From Setaria digitata (Eukaryota; Nematoda; Chromadorea; Rhabditida; Setariidae): a stretch of 46,620 nucleotides of DNA. The notes beneath the pieces are model-generated. The model made no database searches, was not told where the DNA came from, and saw nothing but the letters and a program-made list of their open reading frames with translations. Within the stretch, counting starts at the first letter, position 1; each line of letters starts with the position of its first letter. Location of the stretch: the NCBI GenBank assembly GCA_003640385.1, contig RCAB01000478.1, forward strand, positions 1 through 46,620. The letters run 5' to 3'. A program made the position numbers and the translations under genes. Below are positions 1-13,650 of the stretch, one piece after another.

Positions 1-464
1 TGAGCGATGTTTCGGGTTTTCTTTCGATGAAGACATCCTTACTGATTTCTTCACGTTCTTCTGATATGCTATTTAATATTGTGTCCATTTTTTTCGTTGT
101 TTTGTTTTCCACTTCGTCGGCGTATTCTATTTGGTCAGTGATTGCTTTGTAATATGTGAGGGAATGCTGCGAATCAGTATTTGGTTCATAGTGTGGGTAT
201 TGCAGTTGTGACGTCGACGTCTCTGTGGTCCTTTTCGATGAATCATTGCTGCCGACAGTTTCTCCTATTCTGCCTTGGAGTTTTTCGAGCTTAATTTTTC
301 GGGTTCTCCGGTGTTCCTTTTCGTTCCATGCCTCTTCCACTCGAATATGACATTCTGTTATAGCTCTTCCGGCTTGGTTGATCGCTTCGCATAGGTAGTG
401 TCCTTCTAAGATGTGTTGCATGTAGAGCTTCACACCACCGTTCATGTACGCTACATGAAAAAAT
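1..464 (-). CDS. Exon 42 (partial), Ig19 end and charged region
   Basis: Acceptor AATTTTCAG at 465; phase 2 in; open to the window edge with no stop. VKLYMQHILEGHYLCEAINQ finishes Ig19 (F-strand Cys), followed by Gly-Arg and the G strand. It then runs for about 100 residues of Lys/Glu/Arg/Thr-rich sequence (RRTRKIKLEKLQGRIGE, then TTETSTSQLQYPHYEPNTDS), probably disordered or helical. GC content is clearly higher than in other exons. The gene continues to the left of base 1. Confidence 0.85.
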
Positions 465-3400
465 CTGAAAATTGTTTACTTTCCATATTATCTTTTTCTT
501 TTCAAACATTTTTATCGTCTTTATTTTCTTGCATTTTACTGTATCATTATTTTTTCTTGAAAGTATTAGTTTGTAGTTTGCTGGACGCTTTGGACGATTT
601 GAGGGGACTATTTCTTTGTGATTATTTTGTGATCGCTTTATTATGGTTTTGAGTGTAATTTGGACCTATTCCTTTTTAGAGTTAGAGCTTCAAGGACCTT
701 AATTATTGATTCTAGGAAATGATGGATAAAAAAGAATGCGTTTTTATTGAATTTGTAACCTGTGATTCTATTAGAATTATCATTGTCTTTTAGTGTCAGA
801 TGCTGAGTTGTGGATGGTGATCAAGTTATGTATTCCGGGATCCCGCTGCTTTTGTAGCCATATGTTACAAATGTGTAATCCAGATTGCGTATATTTGGAA
901 GTTTTGTGATCAGCAGATTAATTCTAGAGATGTGGAAATTTGAAAGATGTATGTTGAATCTGAGCTTCTGAACATTAGGATTATTAATTGTTCTAAACTG
1001 ACCTGTTATTTCTCAGTATTGGACATCCATTATGCAAAATCCGAATGCAAGGTGACGGAAAACCATAGACAGAGCAGCGCAGTCCAACGCTGAAGCCTTC
1101 TTCAAAGAGGTCAAATGAGTGAATAAAATGCGGCGCACCAAGAACCGAATGAGGGAAATACTTGTGTCGTGTGATTGAATCTTCAACAGAAGCCTCAAAT
1201 TCGCGATCTTCAGCAGTCATGCTATGTAGCATAGGACGAATATCATACGTTGCCTTGTATCGGTAACGAGTTATTTGAATGACATACGCTTCAACAGCAT
1301 GTCGCACTTCTTTCGATGCGCATTCCACCATGATGAAGGTATCAACATCCCCAGGATGAATTCGCGTCTTTTCTTCTCGTATTTCCAGCTCTCGCTTTTC
1401 AAAAGTTTCTTCTGTACCTTCAACGTGACGCAGTTTAAAGCGAGTTTCGCACTCCTCTTTACTTTCTGATGTTTGTGTTGCTTGTAGAAGCTTAACGTAA
1501 CGTTCTATAATGTCCTTATCTTCTAAATATTCCTGCAACTCATTACTTTGGAATACTTTTTCATACTCTACCCTTTCATTAATTGTTTCTCGACTCCAGT
1601 AGGAAGGAGGTCTTTCAATAACACGGTCATGAAGTGTCCAGAATTCTCTTGCGCTACGTTTGACCAGTTTTAAGTAGGTTCGAGTGCAGATGACTTCTTC
1701 TTCGATGATTATCTTAAGTAATTCCTCTTCTTTCACTTTTCTTATTTTCATTTCTGGTTTTATATGGACAGAAAGTTTATAATTCGTAATATTTATTGTT
1801 ATTGCCTCAGCTTCAATCAAATAATTCAGTGTTCCCATTGGAATATGCCGTTCAGTTGTCGTTTCTTCACTTATGGCTCGTCCTTCCATCTTGGTCGATT
1901 TATGTCTACTTTCAGTCACATCAGTAGTTGAGTAAAAGATTAAAGTCGAAACTGACAGAATTACAGCCTCAGCCAATTCCTTTACCCCTTCCAATTCTAT
2001 TGCTGTTGTCAGTGAAACTTCTGGACGATATATACGAACATAACTTTGAGTTTGTGCACTTCCAACACCATTTGTTGCTTCACATATATATAATCCTTCT
2101 TTCTTTTGTTTTGTAGTCTTTAGTATGATAATACCATCCTCATAAATGATAAATGTATTCCTGAAAAAAAAGTTGCTGGTAATATTTTTAAAGAAATATG
2201 AGACTAAGACTAAAAGAGAGAACTACGGTAGATAATGAAATTTTCGATTACGCGATCAAACAGAAAACTTGCCATTCCTTTCAGCTTCAGTTGAATTGCT
2301 AGATTAAACATATTTTTGCTATTCCTTTTTTCATCATTATTAAAAATTCATTATGGAAACAAAAACAAACTATTCTCGATATTTATGAGGAAAAGTTAGA
2401 TTATTCGTTGAACTAGATTCAAAGAAAAAGACTGATCGAACATAATAAAAAAGCTTTTGTAAAGACAGCAGCACGCAAGTTTTCCTTAACTTTTTGGGAG
2501 GTGGCATTATTTTCAGTCAGTTTTATCATTAGTATTTGCTCTCATATGTTGAGAGAAATAAAAAACTCTAGCGCCTCAAACGTATTTTGGAGATTACTGT
2601 GTATAAAATTATGAATTGGTTGCAACAGTAACCTGCTAATGGAAGTTATTTGGGGCTCAGCGAACTGAAATTAATAATTTTCACCTGTTATCTGATTGAA
2701 TTTCTTCTCCATTAAATGTCCAACGAATTGCAGGTATCGGTGAACCGGTAACAATACACTTAAGCTGCAGTTCATCGCTTTCCATTATGGTCACATCAGT
2801 TAAAGAAAGCATGAATTGAGGCGTTTGAAATTGTGTAGTAAATGAGTCCTGTGAAGATATCGAACTTGGTGATATTTCGCCTGCGATATGATCTTCTGCA
2901 ATTCTGCCTGTTAGTGACTTGTTTCTTTAAGCGATTCGAGTTTTCCAAAAAAATAAAATGATGCAAAAAAATAAGGAAAAAAAAAATTTGCGAATGTTTA
3001 TTTCTCCCGAAGTTAGAAAAAGAAATCAGAATTCAGGAAAATTTGGTTCAAAAATCGAAAATTGTTTTATTTTTCAATCCCAGAATAGCAGATGATCAGT
3101 ATCGAACAGAGAAGGAAACTTTTCAAATCGTTTTATTGTCTCTTTTGGTCGTTCAAATGTAAATTTAAAGCTTGTTTATTTAGTGTTTATAATTATAATG
3201 CAATATCACGATTCTTCACTCATGAGATGCTAAGAATGGGAATATTAAAATTCGTAATATGTACGAAATCCTTCATCACCTTCAAGAATTATTTTGCTTG
3301 CGCTTTCTGCAATACCGAATAAATTCGTTGCAGTACAACCAAAAATTGCATTATCTATCTCTGAGACATTTAAAATACGCAAAATGAAGATCCCATCATC

Positions 3401-6400
3401 ACATATGGTTGAATAATGCCTGAAAAACGGCAAGTTTACTTGTTCAAGTTCTGCTGCTTTAAAAATATGACTACAAAAACCAGATGTAGGATAGAAATGT
3501 CTTGTTTGGTTCTTTGATTCATATTTTTATCATACTCATTATTTTCGATGACAGTATTGTTGCGCTTCCATTGCATTGTCGGTAGAGGGCTTCCTGATAC
3601 AACACATTTAAGTTGGACATTTTCCCCCTTCTGAAACTTATATTTCATGAGATCCATACTGTGCAATATCCTAATTTAAAATTTTTTGAGGCAGTAAAAG
3701 ATATTTCATTCAAAGTTAATGGGAAATATCAATCAAGCTATGAAAAATTATACATCATACATCTCACCCATCGTCCAAGTAGCTGAAGAGAAAGAAGAAA
3801 TTAGAACACCTATTAGAAAAAAAGAAGCTTGAACAGATTTATTCTTTTAAAATGTGTGAATCTAGAGGGAAACTTACTTTTACATACATTTCGCTACGAA
3901 GTGGCAGTTGAATAATTGGTGCTTGTCCTCCAATTGATCCACTACTAATGGAACTTTCTTCCGATCCTGCAATGCGAATTACCTGGACGGTGCATATGTT
4001 TCCAGCTATTTTACAATATTCTTTGATTCCTATTCAAATTTTACTGGATAAACCAAAATAAATGCAATGGTGATTCAGAAGAGCTGTCGGTAATTGGTAA
4101 ACAGATTGCTAAGTATTTGATCTTTTGACTAAAAAAAAAGTATTTTCTGATTAGATAGAAAAAGGAGAACTAATCTTTTTTTTTTTTTTTTTTTCAAATA
4201 CAAAAATCCAGAGAAAGGGAAAGTCTTTGTAATTTTTGATAGTATTCAAGAACTGGAATTTGTTGAGTGCTTGAATTGGCCTAATTATATTTTCACGAAA
4301 TCATTCAATACTTTGTATGTGAATGGTGGAAGATGTACGAGCAGTGCCAACCACATTTCTTGCTTCACAAACTAGACTTCCTTCCCAAGTTCGATCTACA
4401 CGATTTATTTTCAATATATAAATACCATCTTCAGCTATTGTTTTTATATTGCTGCAATTATCATAATCGATAATTTCATAAACTACAAAATTTTCATTCA
4501 TTTCAGTTAAACTGATACTGATACGAGATTATACTGTTTTGAAACTTCTGATTGCAGCTTTAAGCATTCCTTTTTGAACCTGTAAAATCTATCCGTCTTG
4601 GTTAAGATTGAAAATAGAAACAGAAATGAAACTTTTTAGTCCTGAAACTTTAAATGGTGAACTTTTCTAAAGATTCATAGTAAAATATGTCTAAAACAAT
4701 TAATTGTATACTGCAGATTGCTGAATAATATATATTATTCAGCAATCTACAGTATACACTTACTCGTTAGAGATGATTGCTTGATCATTACAGTACCACT
4801 GAACTTGCGGCATTGGTGTTCCATAAATAATGCATTTGAATAAATGAGTTGATGCGTCTTCAATTTCATAAGTTTCTTTCAAACATTCCGCAAAATGAGG
4901 AGCTGTTTGGGTTAATGATGCACTGTTTTCAGTTGTTGACTCGTCTGAGAAAAAATTAATTGAGACTTAATTTAACAAGAAATGATTTTTTTTTTTAAAT
5001 TAAAATATATTGATCTTTTTGATTTGACTCATTTTTAGATCATTAAGTTTGTTTTCTTCAAATATTTTTCCTGTTTTAAAGTAACAAGTAAAATGGTAAT
5101 GTGAATCATTGCACAGGAAAAAATGAGTAACTTCTTCTAACAAAACTACAAAGTTTACAACTATCACATGCTGTGATTTGAATTTTAAACTCTAGAAGTA
5201 GTGTATGACAAAAATGAGTTTAATTTTAGTGACGAGCTAAATACTACAATTAAGACTGTCGTTCTATAATAGAAATAAAATGTATTAGAGTAAAAATATT
5301 AAACGAACAGAAGCGAAACCAGATGGAACCAGAAATTTATTAAAAAAAAAAAAAAAAAAAAAAGGAGAAAAAAGAAAAAAGGGAAATGAAAAATGCAACG
5401 AAAAATTCGTTAATCATCAAAAATATGAATTTTCATAAATTATTGAAAAGAAGTATTATAGTGAAAACCTTGATAGTTTAATTTTGTTATTGGAAACCGT
5501 GAAGAATTGTTGATTTGTCCACAATTCCTTGTCTATTTAGTATCACTTCACCGATGATAACTTTCATACAAAGGTTTCATCTAACTGGTGGAGATGGGGA
5601 AATTTTCAAAGACTTATGAAGGCTCTCTTTAACCTTCGTCATTATTACTGCATTGAGAAGGAAGAGCAGAAAGATGAAAATGCTATTTTTTTATTTGATT
5701 ACCTCAAATTAATATCAATTTTTTTTTTTATGAACTGATAACTGAAACCAACGATGAACCTAGAGCATGACTTCCAGCCATCTATTGTAACGCTAAGTGA
5801 AAAAGGAAATATACTAAAGGCATAAATAACGAACCTTCGTTGTGGATACTTTCACGTAACATAAAGGTACGCTCGCTGACTTGTGTTGATCGTTCTAAGC
5901 CTAGATGTTGATGAGTTTCTAGGCTAAATTCTGCACGGCTCCATAATGTTTCCATCTCAAAAAATATTGTTAAATGTGATGACTTAATTGTATGCAATAC
6001 GTTTTACAATATCGAAATTGTGAGATGCTATTTCAGATTTGAAGAATACCTCATGGTGCTTGACTGTTTGCCTTAATTGAAATGCTTTCCGGAAACCAAT
6101 TTGATAGGATTGTACTGATGGACTGCGATACAACTCAGTGATTCTTGTAATATTTTCTTCAGATTCATGAATGATATATTCATATGCTGTATTAATGATA
6201 CTTTCAATAAATTCTTCCACAAACAGCAATAACGATCGGTCATAGGATATTTTAGAACTGAATGAAATAAACTCGTATGGTTTAGGTGTTGCGAGAATTG
6301 TTTCCACAACTGCGTGATTTAGATTAGAAAAGCAAATTTCGACATCAAGTTTTACCATCTCATCGTTATATTTCTTTTCTACAACCTCAACAATCCTTTT

Positions 6401-9400
6401 CAATGGAATAGTAATCCAGAACTGTTCGCTTTCTGAACAAAGTTCAAATGAAGTATAAATTGTATTATTCACAAGAGTTGGAGCACGGACACCTGATAGC
6501 TGTTTCTCTTTTTGAGGATTTGAAATCAGTATGTTAGCGTAATAAGCCTGCATTTCAGTCCAAATAACTGTATTAAGATGGGAGGAAGCTATCGCAAATG
6601 TACGATTAGCTTTCTCAACAATTGTAGGAGCTCGTTTTAACAGAAGAACTTCAATTTTCTCTACTAATTCCACTCCGAAACTTGTTTCAATATGTAAATT
6701 CTCTTCTTTTACAGCTTTTACCCATACTTCTGCTGCTTCATTTCTTGAAATCACCACATCAAAAGTGAACCACACATCACTATTTACTGTTGACCAAATT
6801 TCGGAAGTTAATTCCGTGACGCTTGATGAGAAATTTCTACTTAATCTTTCCATAACAGTCGGTGCTTGAGTAAAGAACACTGTAGTAATTTTTTCGTTTT
6901 CTGGTTGAATTTCTACACTAGTTAGGAGCATTTCCATTTCAGAAGTTGGTGCTTTAAGATCCACTTTCACTGTATTTTTTCTTCCTATATAAATAACCAT
7001 ATCTGCAAAACCTTCAGAATGTAATTGTGACTGAAATGATTGCAGTTCGTCTATATACGTTATATCGGTGACTGAGAACTTTCGACTAACTTTTTCGACA
7101 GCTGTGTCAACTTTTGCCTCTAATACAGCAGTCAGATTATCAGTTTGAGACAGTGATTCAAAATATATTAGTAGATTCACACCTTCCTCGCTAGAAGCTT
7201 TGAAATAAGCTTGACTGCTATCTTTTCGTTTAGTGGAAAGATTTACATTAGCGTAGAAATTTCTCGGAGCATCAAACCAGAGTGTAGCAATCAAATCAAC
7301 AGCGCTGTAGGAAAAGAAACGATTTAATTTCTGAACCTCTACTTGAAGTGGAGTTAGCAATGTAACTTCCAGTCCTTCAGCTTCAGAAAGTTGTTCAAAT
7401 GCTTCTGTTGTTAGGGTATCTTCAATTGCAGAAGCCTTTAACTGTTTTTGTATCATATCTTTTCGAGCAATATAAATATCAACACCTGCATAGGCTTCTT
7501 CTTGCATCTGTGACCACAATTTCGTTGCCAACTTAATTACATTGTCTGAGAATTTACGCTCATCCCTTTGGATAACTGTTGGCGCATGTGTCAATAAAGT
7601 AGCTACAATGTTTGCACGTTCATTCTGGACGAAGAATTTTGCCAGTACAGTGATATTTTCTTCCGTTGAAGCTTTCAGATACAATTGAAGTGTTTGCATG
7701 CGACTGATTAGAATAGCAACATCTGCTTGAAAATCGCATTGTACTTGTGACCATAGCTCAGTAATAAGATTCACAACGGCATCTGAGAAAGATTGGTAAC
7801 ATTTCTGAATCAGTGTTGGAGTCGGGCTCAACAGTGTAACTTCTAATCCTTCCCTTTCCGGCTGAACTTCAAGCACAGTTACAACATGTTTCTCCTCAAA
7901 CATTGAACTTTTAAAATTTAAATTTAAGCTATCTTTTCGGTTGATGAAAATCTCTGCTTCTGTTTCAAGATCATGCACAACTTTTGATTGCAATTCGTAT
8001 TTTCCCCGAACTACATTATCGTAAAATGTACGACTAGATTCTTCAACACTTGTCAGTGCTCGCATTAGTAATGTTACAGCAACATTATTTTCTTGAGGTT
8101 GAATTTCGAAGGATGAGATAACATGTAGATTTTCAAAAGTTGATGCTCTGAAATTTGCCATATATGCCTCAGTTCGTGGTATAAAACAGGTAGTATTTAT
8201 GTGAATATCCTGACATATATCAGACCACAAATCTGAAGTTATGCTAACGACGCCATCTGAAAATGATCGACTTGTTCTTTTGATAATTTTTGGCTTTTCC
8301 AGTAATGTGGCTATCGCGCCATCTCTTTCCGGTTGAATATTGAAAGCTGTTGATACAGTGAAATATTCTGAAACTGAACCAGAAAACCTCGCGTTCAGTC
8401 GTTTCACTTGAGGTAGTTGGAAATTGTCGACAACAGAGAAAATACTCTGAATCTTGGAAAAGAGTTCTAGCTCAAGTTTTATAACGCTATCAACGAAATT
8501 ACGCGTACAGTTTTCGCAATACTTCACAGATATCTTTACTTCCAAGTTTTCGCTTTCTGTTAACTTTGAAAAACTGTAACTTATTGGAATTACTTCATGT
8601 ATTGAAGCCATCAACTGTATGCCAATGGTTTCTTTTCGGATCATCGGTAATTTCTTCTTTACAAACAGATCTCGTTCTACCTCTGAACACAATTTCGCTT
8701 CCAATGACGACGAAGCATCGCTATATCTTCGAGCTATTCCTATAGATAAAGTTTCTGAAAAAATTATCTCAACACCTTGTTTTTGAGTTGGTCCCCATAC
8801 TGTGAAAATTTCATCAGTGTTCATTGATTCGGAAGCTTTGCAGTGAAGATGACAAATTTCTTTTCGAGCAATGAACATTGCATTTGTTGTATTCAAATTC
8901 TGTGGCACTTCATAAACAGCTATTAATTCCAGTTGGACAACATTTATGGTAAATCGTCGCACAAGCTTTTCCGAATATGTAGTTGATTTCATTAGTACTG
9001 TTCTTTCATAATACCCATTTTCTGATGCTCTCTCAAATGCGATGCTCCTCTGGCATACTTCATTTACGGATGTACGAAAGTAACCTTCAGTTGTTATTAT
9101 TCTGGGAATTTTATATATACCATTCATTACCATATTTTCATTTGGTGATAACAGTAATACATCTATGTTAAACCGTTGATCACTCAATTTTATTCCTAAT
9201 TTTTCCAAAATTTTTTGTCGTACATTTGTAATAACGGTTAGTTCCTTCTTATGTGATTGATTTATGAAGCTAGTTCTAAGTTCAGTGCATTGTGAACTGA
9301 GATGCATTTGTGCAGATTGTTGTACGATCGGTGTTAGTACTAGAGCTTCAGCTGTAGCATGAACAGCTAAAGTAGGAGATGTAAATTCACACCGAACACC

Positions 9401-12400
9401 TGTTGTTATAAAACTGCACTCAGTAATGGTTACTTCCAGGAAAGTCAAATCTTCGCTAGTTTCATAAGAAGGCTCACGATATATGTGAACATCTTCCTCC
9501 ACTGTTTGAATAGACGATTCGCGAGAATGATAAATGATCGATACAGATCGCCTTTCATCTATAATTACTGGAATTTCAATTGACTGCATAGAAAACTGCA
9601 AATCGAAATATTCCTCCATATTGCATAATTGATATGCCTCAAAGGTATAGTGCCGATTAGTATAATCAAGTAGATGCATTGATGCTTCATCATCCATTAA
9701 GGATGTTGTTGGATGAAGTGATATGTCGAAATGTTCGGTAGCAATTTGTTCTTGTGATTCTGTAAATCAGAAATAAATGTCATACTTCAGTGAAAAAAGA
9801 AAAAAAAGAGTAAAATGATTTTTGTTGCTGATTTTTTGGTGATATATTCAGAACAAATACCCTCTATGAAATTTTATAAATTCTTGAAAAAGCACGTCTA
9901 ATTTATACCTTTAATTTTGTTTCTGGATTTCTAAATTTTTAGCTAATTTTTATTTCAAAACAAATATTTTTTAACAATAGATGAAACTCAGCGGTAATTG
10001 AAGACTGCTGAGTTTCATCTATTGTTAAAAATGACGCAGCAGAATTCTTTCAAACCTTTCCAGAAGAATCCGGAAAATGTAGCCGAAGCATTCTCTATTT
10101 CAAACTTAAAAAATTAGTTTTAAGAATCAATAAATCGAAAAAGGAAAAAAAGAATTTTTTTGATCGATGATGTTTTCTTCTGAATTCTTTTTAAGTTTAT
10201 ATTTCATAAATGACGAATTTTTTCTCCTCGCGCACATTAAATTTAAATATCATTTTTAACTTCCTATATACATTATATTTGAATATTGGACTTAAAAATA
10301 GCATATCTAGAATAGAAATGGTTATATATTTAGAATCCCAATAAGAATTCAAGCAAATCTACAATTTCTGCATCATCTTTTTTAATCCATGCAACAGTTT
10401 AATAAATCTTACAACCAATGTAAACTTTTCAATCGAAAAAATTAAACCAAGTCCGAAATAATTTTTATGTTAAAAGAAAAATTAGAATTTATCATAATTA
10501 AAATAATTATATGGCAACTTTGAAGTTGTAAATTTTAAAAGGTAGCAATGGAGCTATTGAATGTTTGCTTACCGACAACAGTAATTTTGGTTACAGCTGT
10601 GTAAGAATCTTTGATGATAACACCGTATTCGCCTTCATCATTCTTTCGAACACTGTAAATTGTAAGACTATGCTCGAAGCCATTAGGTGTATCTTTTCGT
10701 TCGATACGATCATCATCCGTAATTGGTTGCAAATTCTTGCGCCAATCCAATGAATATTGTTGCGTGATAGTTTCACAATGAATTGTTGCGGCTGAACCAA
10801 CAGGTACCAATGATTCTTCTACGGTAACTTGACTAGCATATTCTCCTACAACATTATAATAGCACCAATGAAGGAGCTATCAGCAAAAATAATGCCAAGA
10901 ATTAATTTAATCAGCATTTAAAAAATGAATACAGTAAATAAAACAAGTTCAAATATCTCTAACCTTTGAATAGTACGTATTACATGTACTGCAATTTAAA
11001 AAAGTAGCTGCAGCTGTTTTTGAGTTTCAAATAGGAATTCTTTTTTAATAGGAATTTCTTTTAAATGAGAAAGTAGAAAGAAATTAAATTGCATTCTATT
11101 ATTGGATAAATTCTATTTAAAAAGAAATTTAATTATCAAAATTTTGCAAAAATTGTATCTCAATTTTCGAATTTCTTTCCAGAAATTTGAAAAAATTGAG
11201 AATTTTTATCATTCACACCAAAATTCCCATTTGTATATTAATTTTTCGTATGGTTATTTCTTTTCTTTTTTTTTTTTTTTTTTTTTTTTCTATACTTCAA
11301 TGTGATATTGTATTCCTTGTAAAATATTGCCATTGTAATATTGTATTTGGATAAACCCTTCACATGTTATGAAAGCGATGGATTTTAGTCACTGTTTGTT
11401 TATGTTATTTCTATTAACTACATTTTTTATTTGTTAAATTATATACGATAAAGTAATGATAAAATGATAAAATTTGCTTTTTTTTTTCGATTGCAATTAC
11501 ACCGGAAGATCGATTATAATTATGCTACTTAGCGAAGTAAGGGCTGATAAGCGAAGTGATATAGAAGAAAATGCGGTTTCTTCTGTCCTTGATGGCTACC
11601 ACTAAGAAGATTACGTCGATGATAACCGATGAGAAGCAGTATCAGAAGGAATCAAGATCGACGACTGCGATGGATAAATTAGAATCAAATTATCGAACGG
11701 TATGAATCAAGATACAGGATATATCATAGGTTTTTTGCATGGGTTTTAATTTTTGTTTAAAATTTTTGTTCGTTTTTATTATACGCAACGTAATCGTTTC
11801 TATCGATTGTTAACAAAATACATCAATCAGCGAATGATTAAGAACTGATCGAATAAATCTTTCAGATGACGACCAAAAAGACCAGTGCTAAATTTATATG
11901 GTGATTAGGAACTGAGAGAATGAATTTTTCAGATTCTTAATAAAAAGACCAGTAGATGCTGTATGATGAAGACAAAAGTTATGGAAGTTAAAAGCTTAGA
12001 CTAGAAAGATTTCGAAGAAAGTAACACCCGATTCCATTACATAGCATTTTCTAAATCAACAATCAATCGTCACGCAGTGCGCATACAACTCATGTCCTCG
12101 CAGAAATGTGAGAAATTTCAATTTTGGATATCAGTTGGTCAAAATAAAGTCAAACATGCTAACAGGATCTAGTAGCAACAAATCTTTACAAATTGATTGG
12201 GGACATTGTAATCTGAAATATATCAAAAGACTCAAATCTCATGTGCATGAAATTGCCAACAAAAAATGTTTCATGTAACTGGAAAAAATAATTGAAAACA
12301 ATTCCGAAACAGACAATAAAAGTGACGCAAAGCTGTAATTTAGTGGATTTCAGCAGGACTAAGCAAATTGTAGCAAGAAAGTAGGAAACAAAATACACCG

Positions 12401-13616
12401 AAAAGCCAAGCAGAAAATAAAATATCTGAAAATGATGAAGCAGTCTTAGTTAGATGAAGAAGTTGCATCAATTGATAACAAGGCCTTCGTTCTTGAAAAG
12501 TGATGTAGATAGAATCTGGAATGTTGAGAAACACTCCGATAAAATTGTCTGTTTGTTGGACACAAATTAACTATTATTTTTTCAACTCCCTTAATGAGCA
12601 GCTCAATATTAAAATATAAAAGATAAAGGGAGGATCAACAATTACATAGAAAAATTTAACATTTTGAAAATATAAATTATCTGTAAATTGCTTACAACTT
12701 ACTCTTGCAATATCAGATTAGCTGGAAAAATTTGTTTCCAGGGTCATCAATTCTAACTTTTTAATAATGTAAATAAAAAAGAATTTATCGCAATTAAAAT
12801 GTGAAAAGGCTGAATCAGATTGAAGTTAAGATAGAAAAATTTTTATATATCTTTGAAAAGTTAATTACTTAGAAGATTTATAAAGAAATTCGAAGTGCAC
12901 TATGAATTTCACAAGGAAATCAGTTTAATTTAATTGGATAAATCGAGAGCAATCGAACGAACGAATCAGTCAAAAAATCAGCTCAATTAAGCATCTGTGA
13001 TAGAAAATTTTTCCTTTTATACCTCTGTACTACAGTTTTCTTTTTTATTCCTGTAAGTCCAATTTATTTCTGAAAGTCTTTCCTTTTTTTTCTGGAATTT
13101 TTAAAATTATTATTATAAATGTTTAAGTTCCAAGCAAAAAGTTTCGGAACTTTTTCCTTTTTCTTTCCTTTTTTTTTTCTTTTTTAATTCATGTATAATA
13201 AGTCGTTACAAAATTCTTTTGCTGTTGATTTTTAAACAATACACATCAAACAAAGCTCATGTTTTTTGATCAAATCATATAAAAATGTTGCTGTATCACC
13301 TTTGTATGTTCTATTATGGATGAAGTTTTTTTTTCTTTTCTTTTTTTGCAATTACTGCTATCACCTGGACCAAAATTTTGCAAAATTCGAACTCCATATG
13401 CAAAATATAATCTTTCTATAACTCGACTTCTCATTTTTTTTTTTGTGGTCTTTTTGTAATTTGTACCACTTCTTTCAGAAAATGCTACTTTTGCATATGG
13501 AGATATAGCCACAAGCCATTTGAAAAATTTTTTTACAACATTATTGCCAGAGTTTACGTTTTTTATCTCCTAATATTTCTTATTTTACTTTGCCCTACAA
13601 GTTACTACACCTTTTT

Positions 13617-13650
<34 letters not shown>

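Noticed and set aside
12186..12534. Two minus-strand hydrophobic frames in the 4.1-kb intron
   Set aside because: Hydrophobicity follows from AT-rich DNA read as Phe/Leu; no acceptor/donor pair fits the phase 1-1 gap.
13270..13512. Minus-strand 80-residue Lys/Arg-rich frame
   Set aside because: It begins without an ATG context, contains homopolymer-derived Lys runs, and its possible splice sites do not keep phase with exons 31 and 32. The 14-bp inverted repeat inside is mentioned under the intron.
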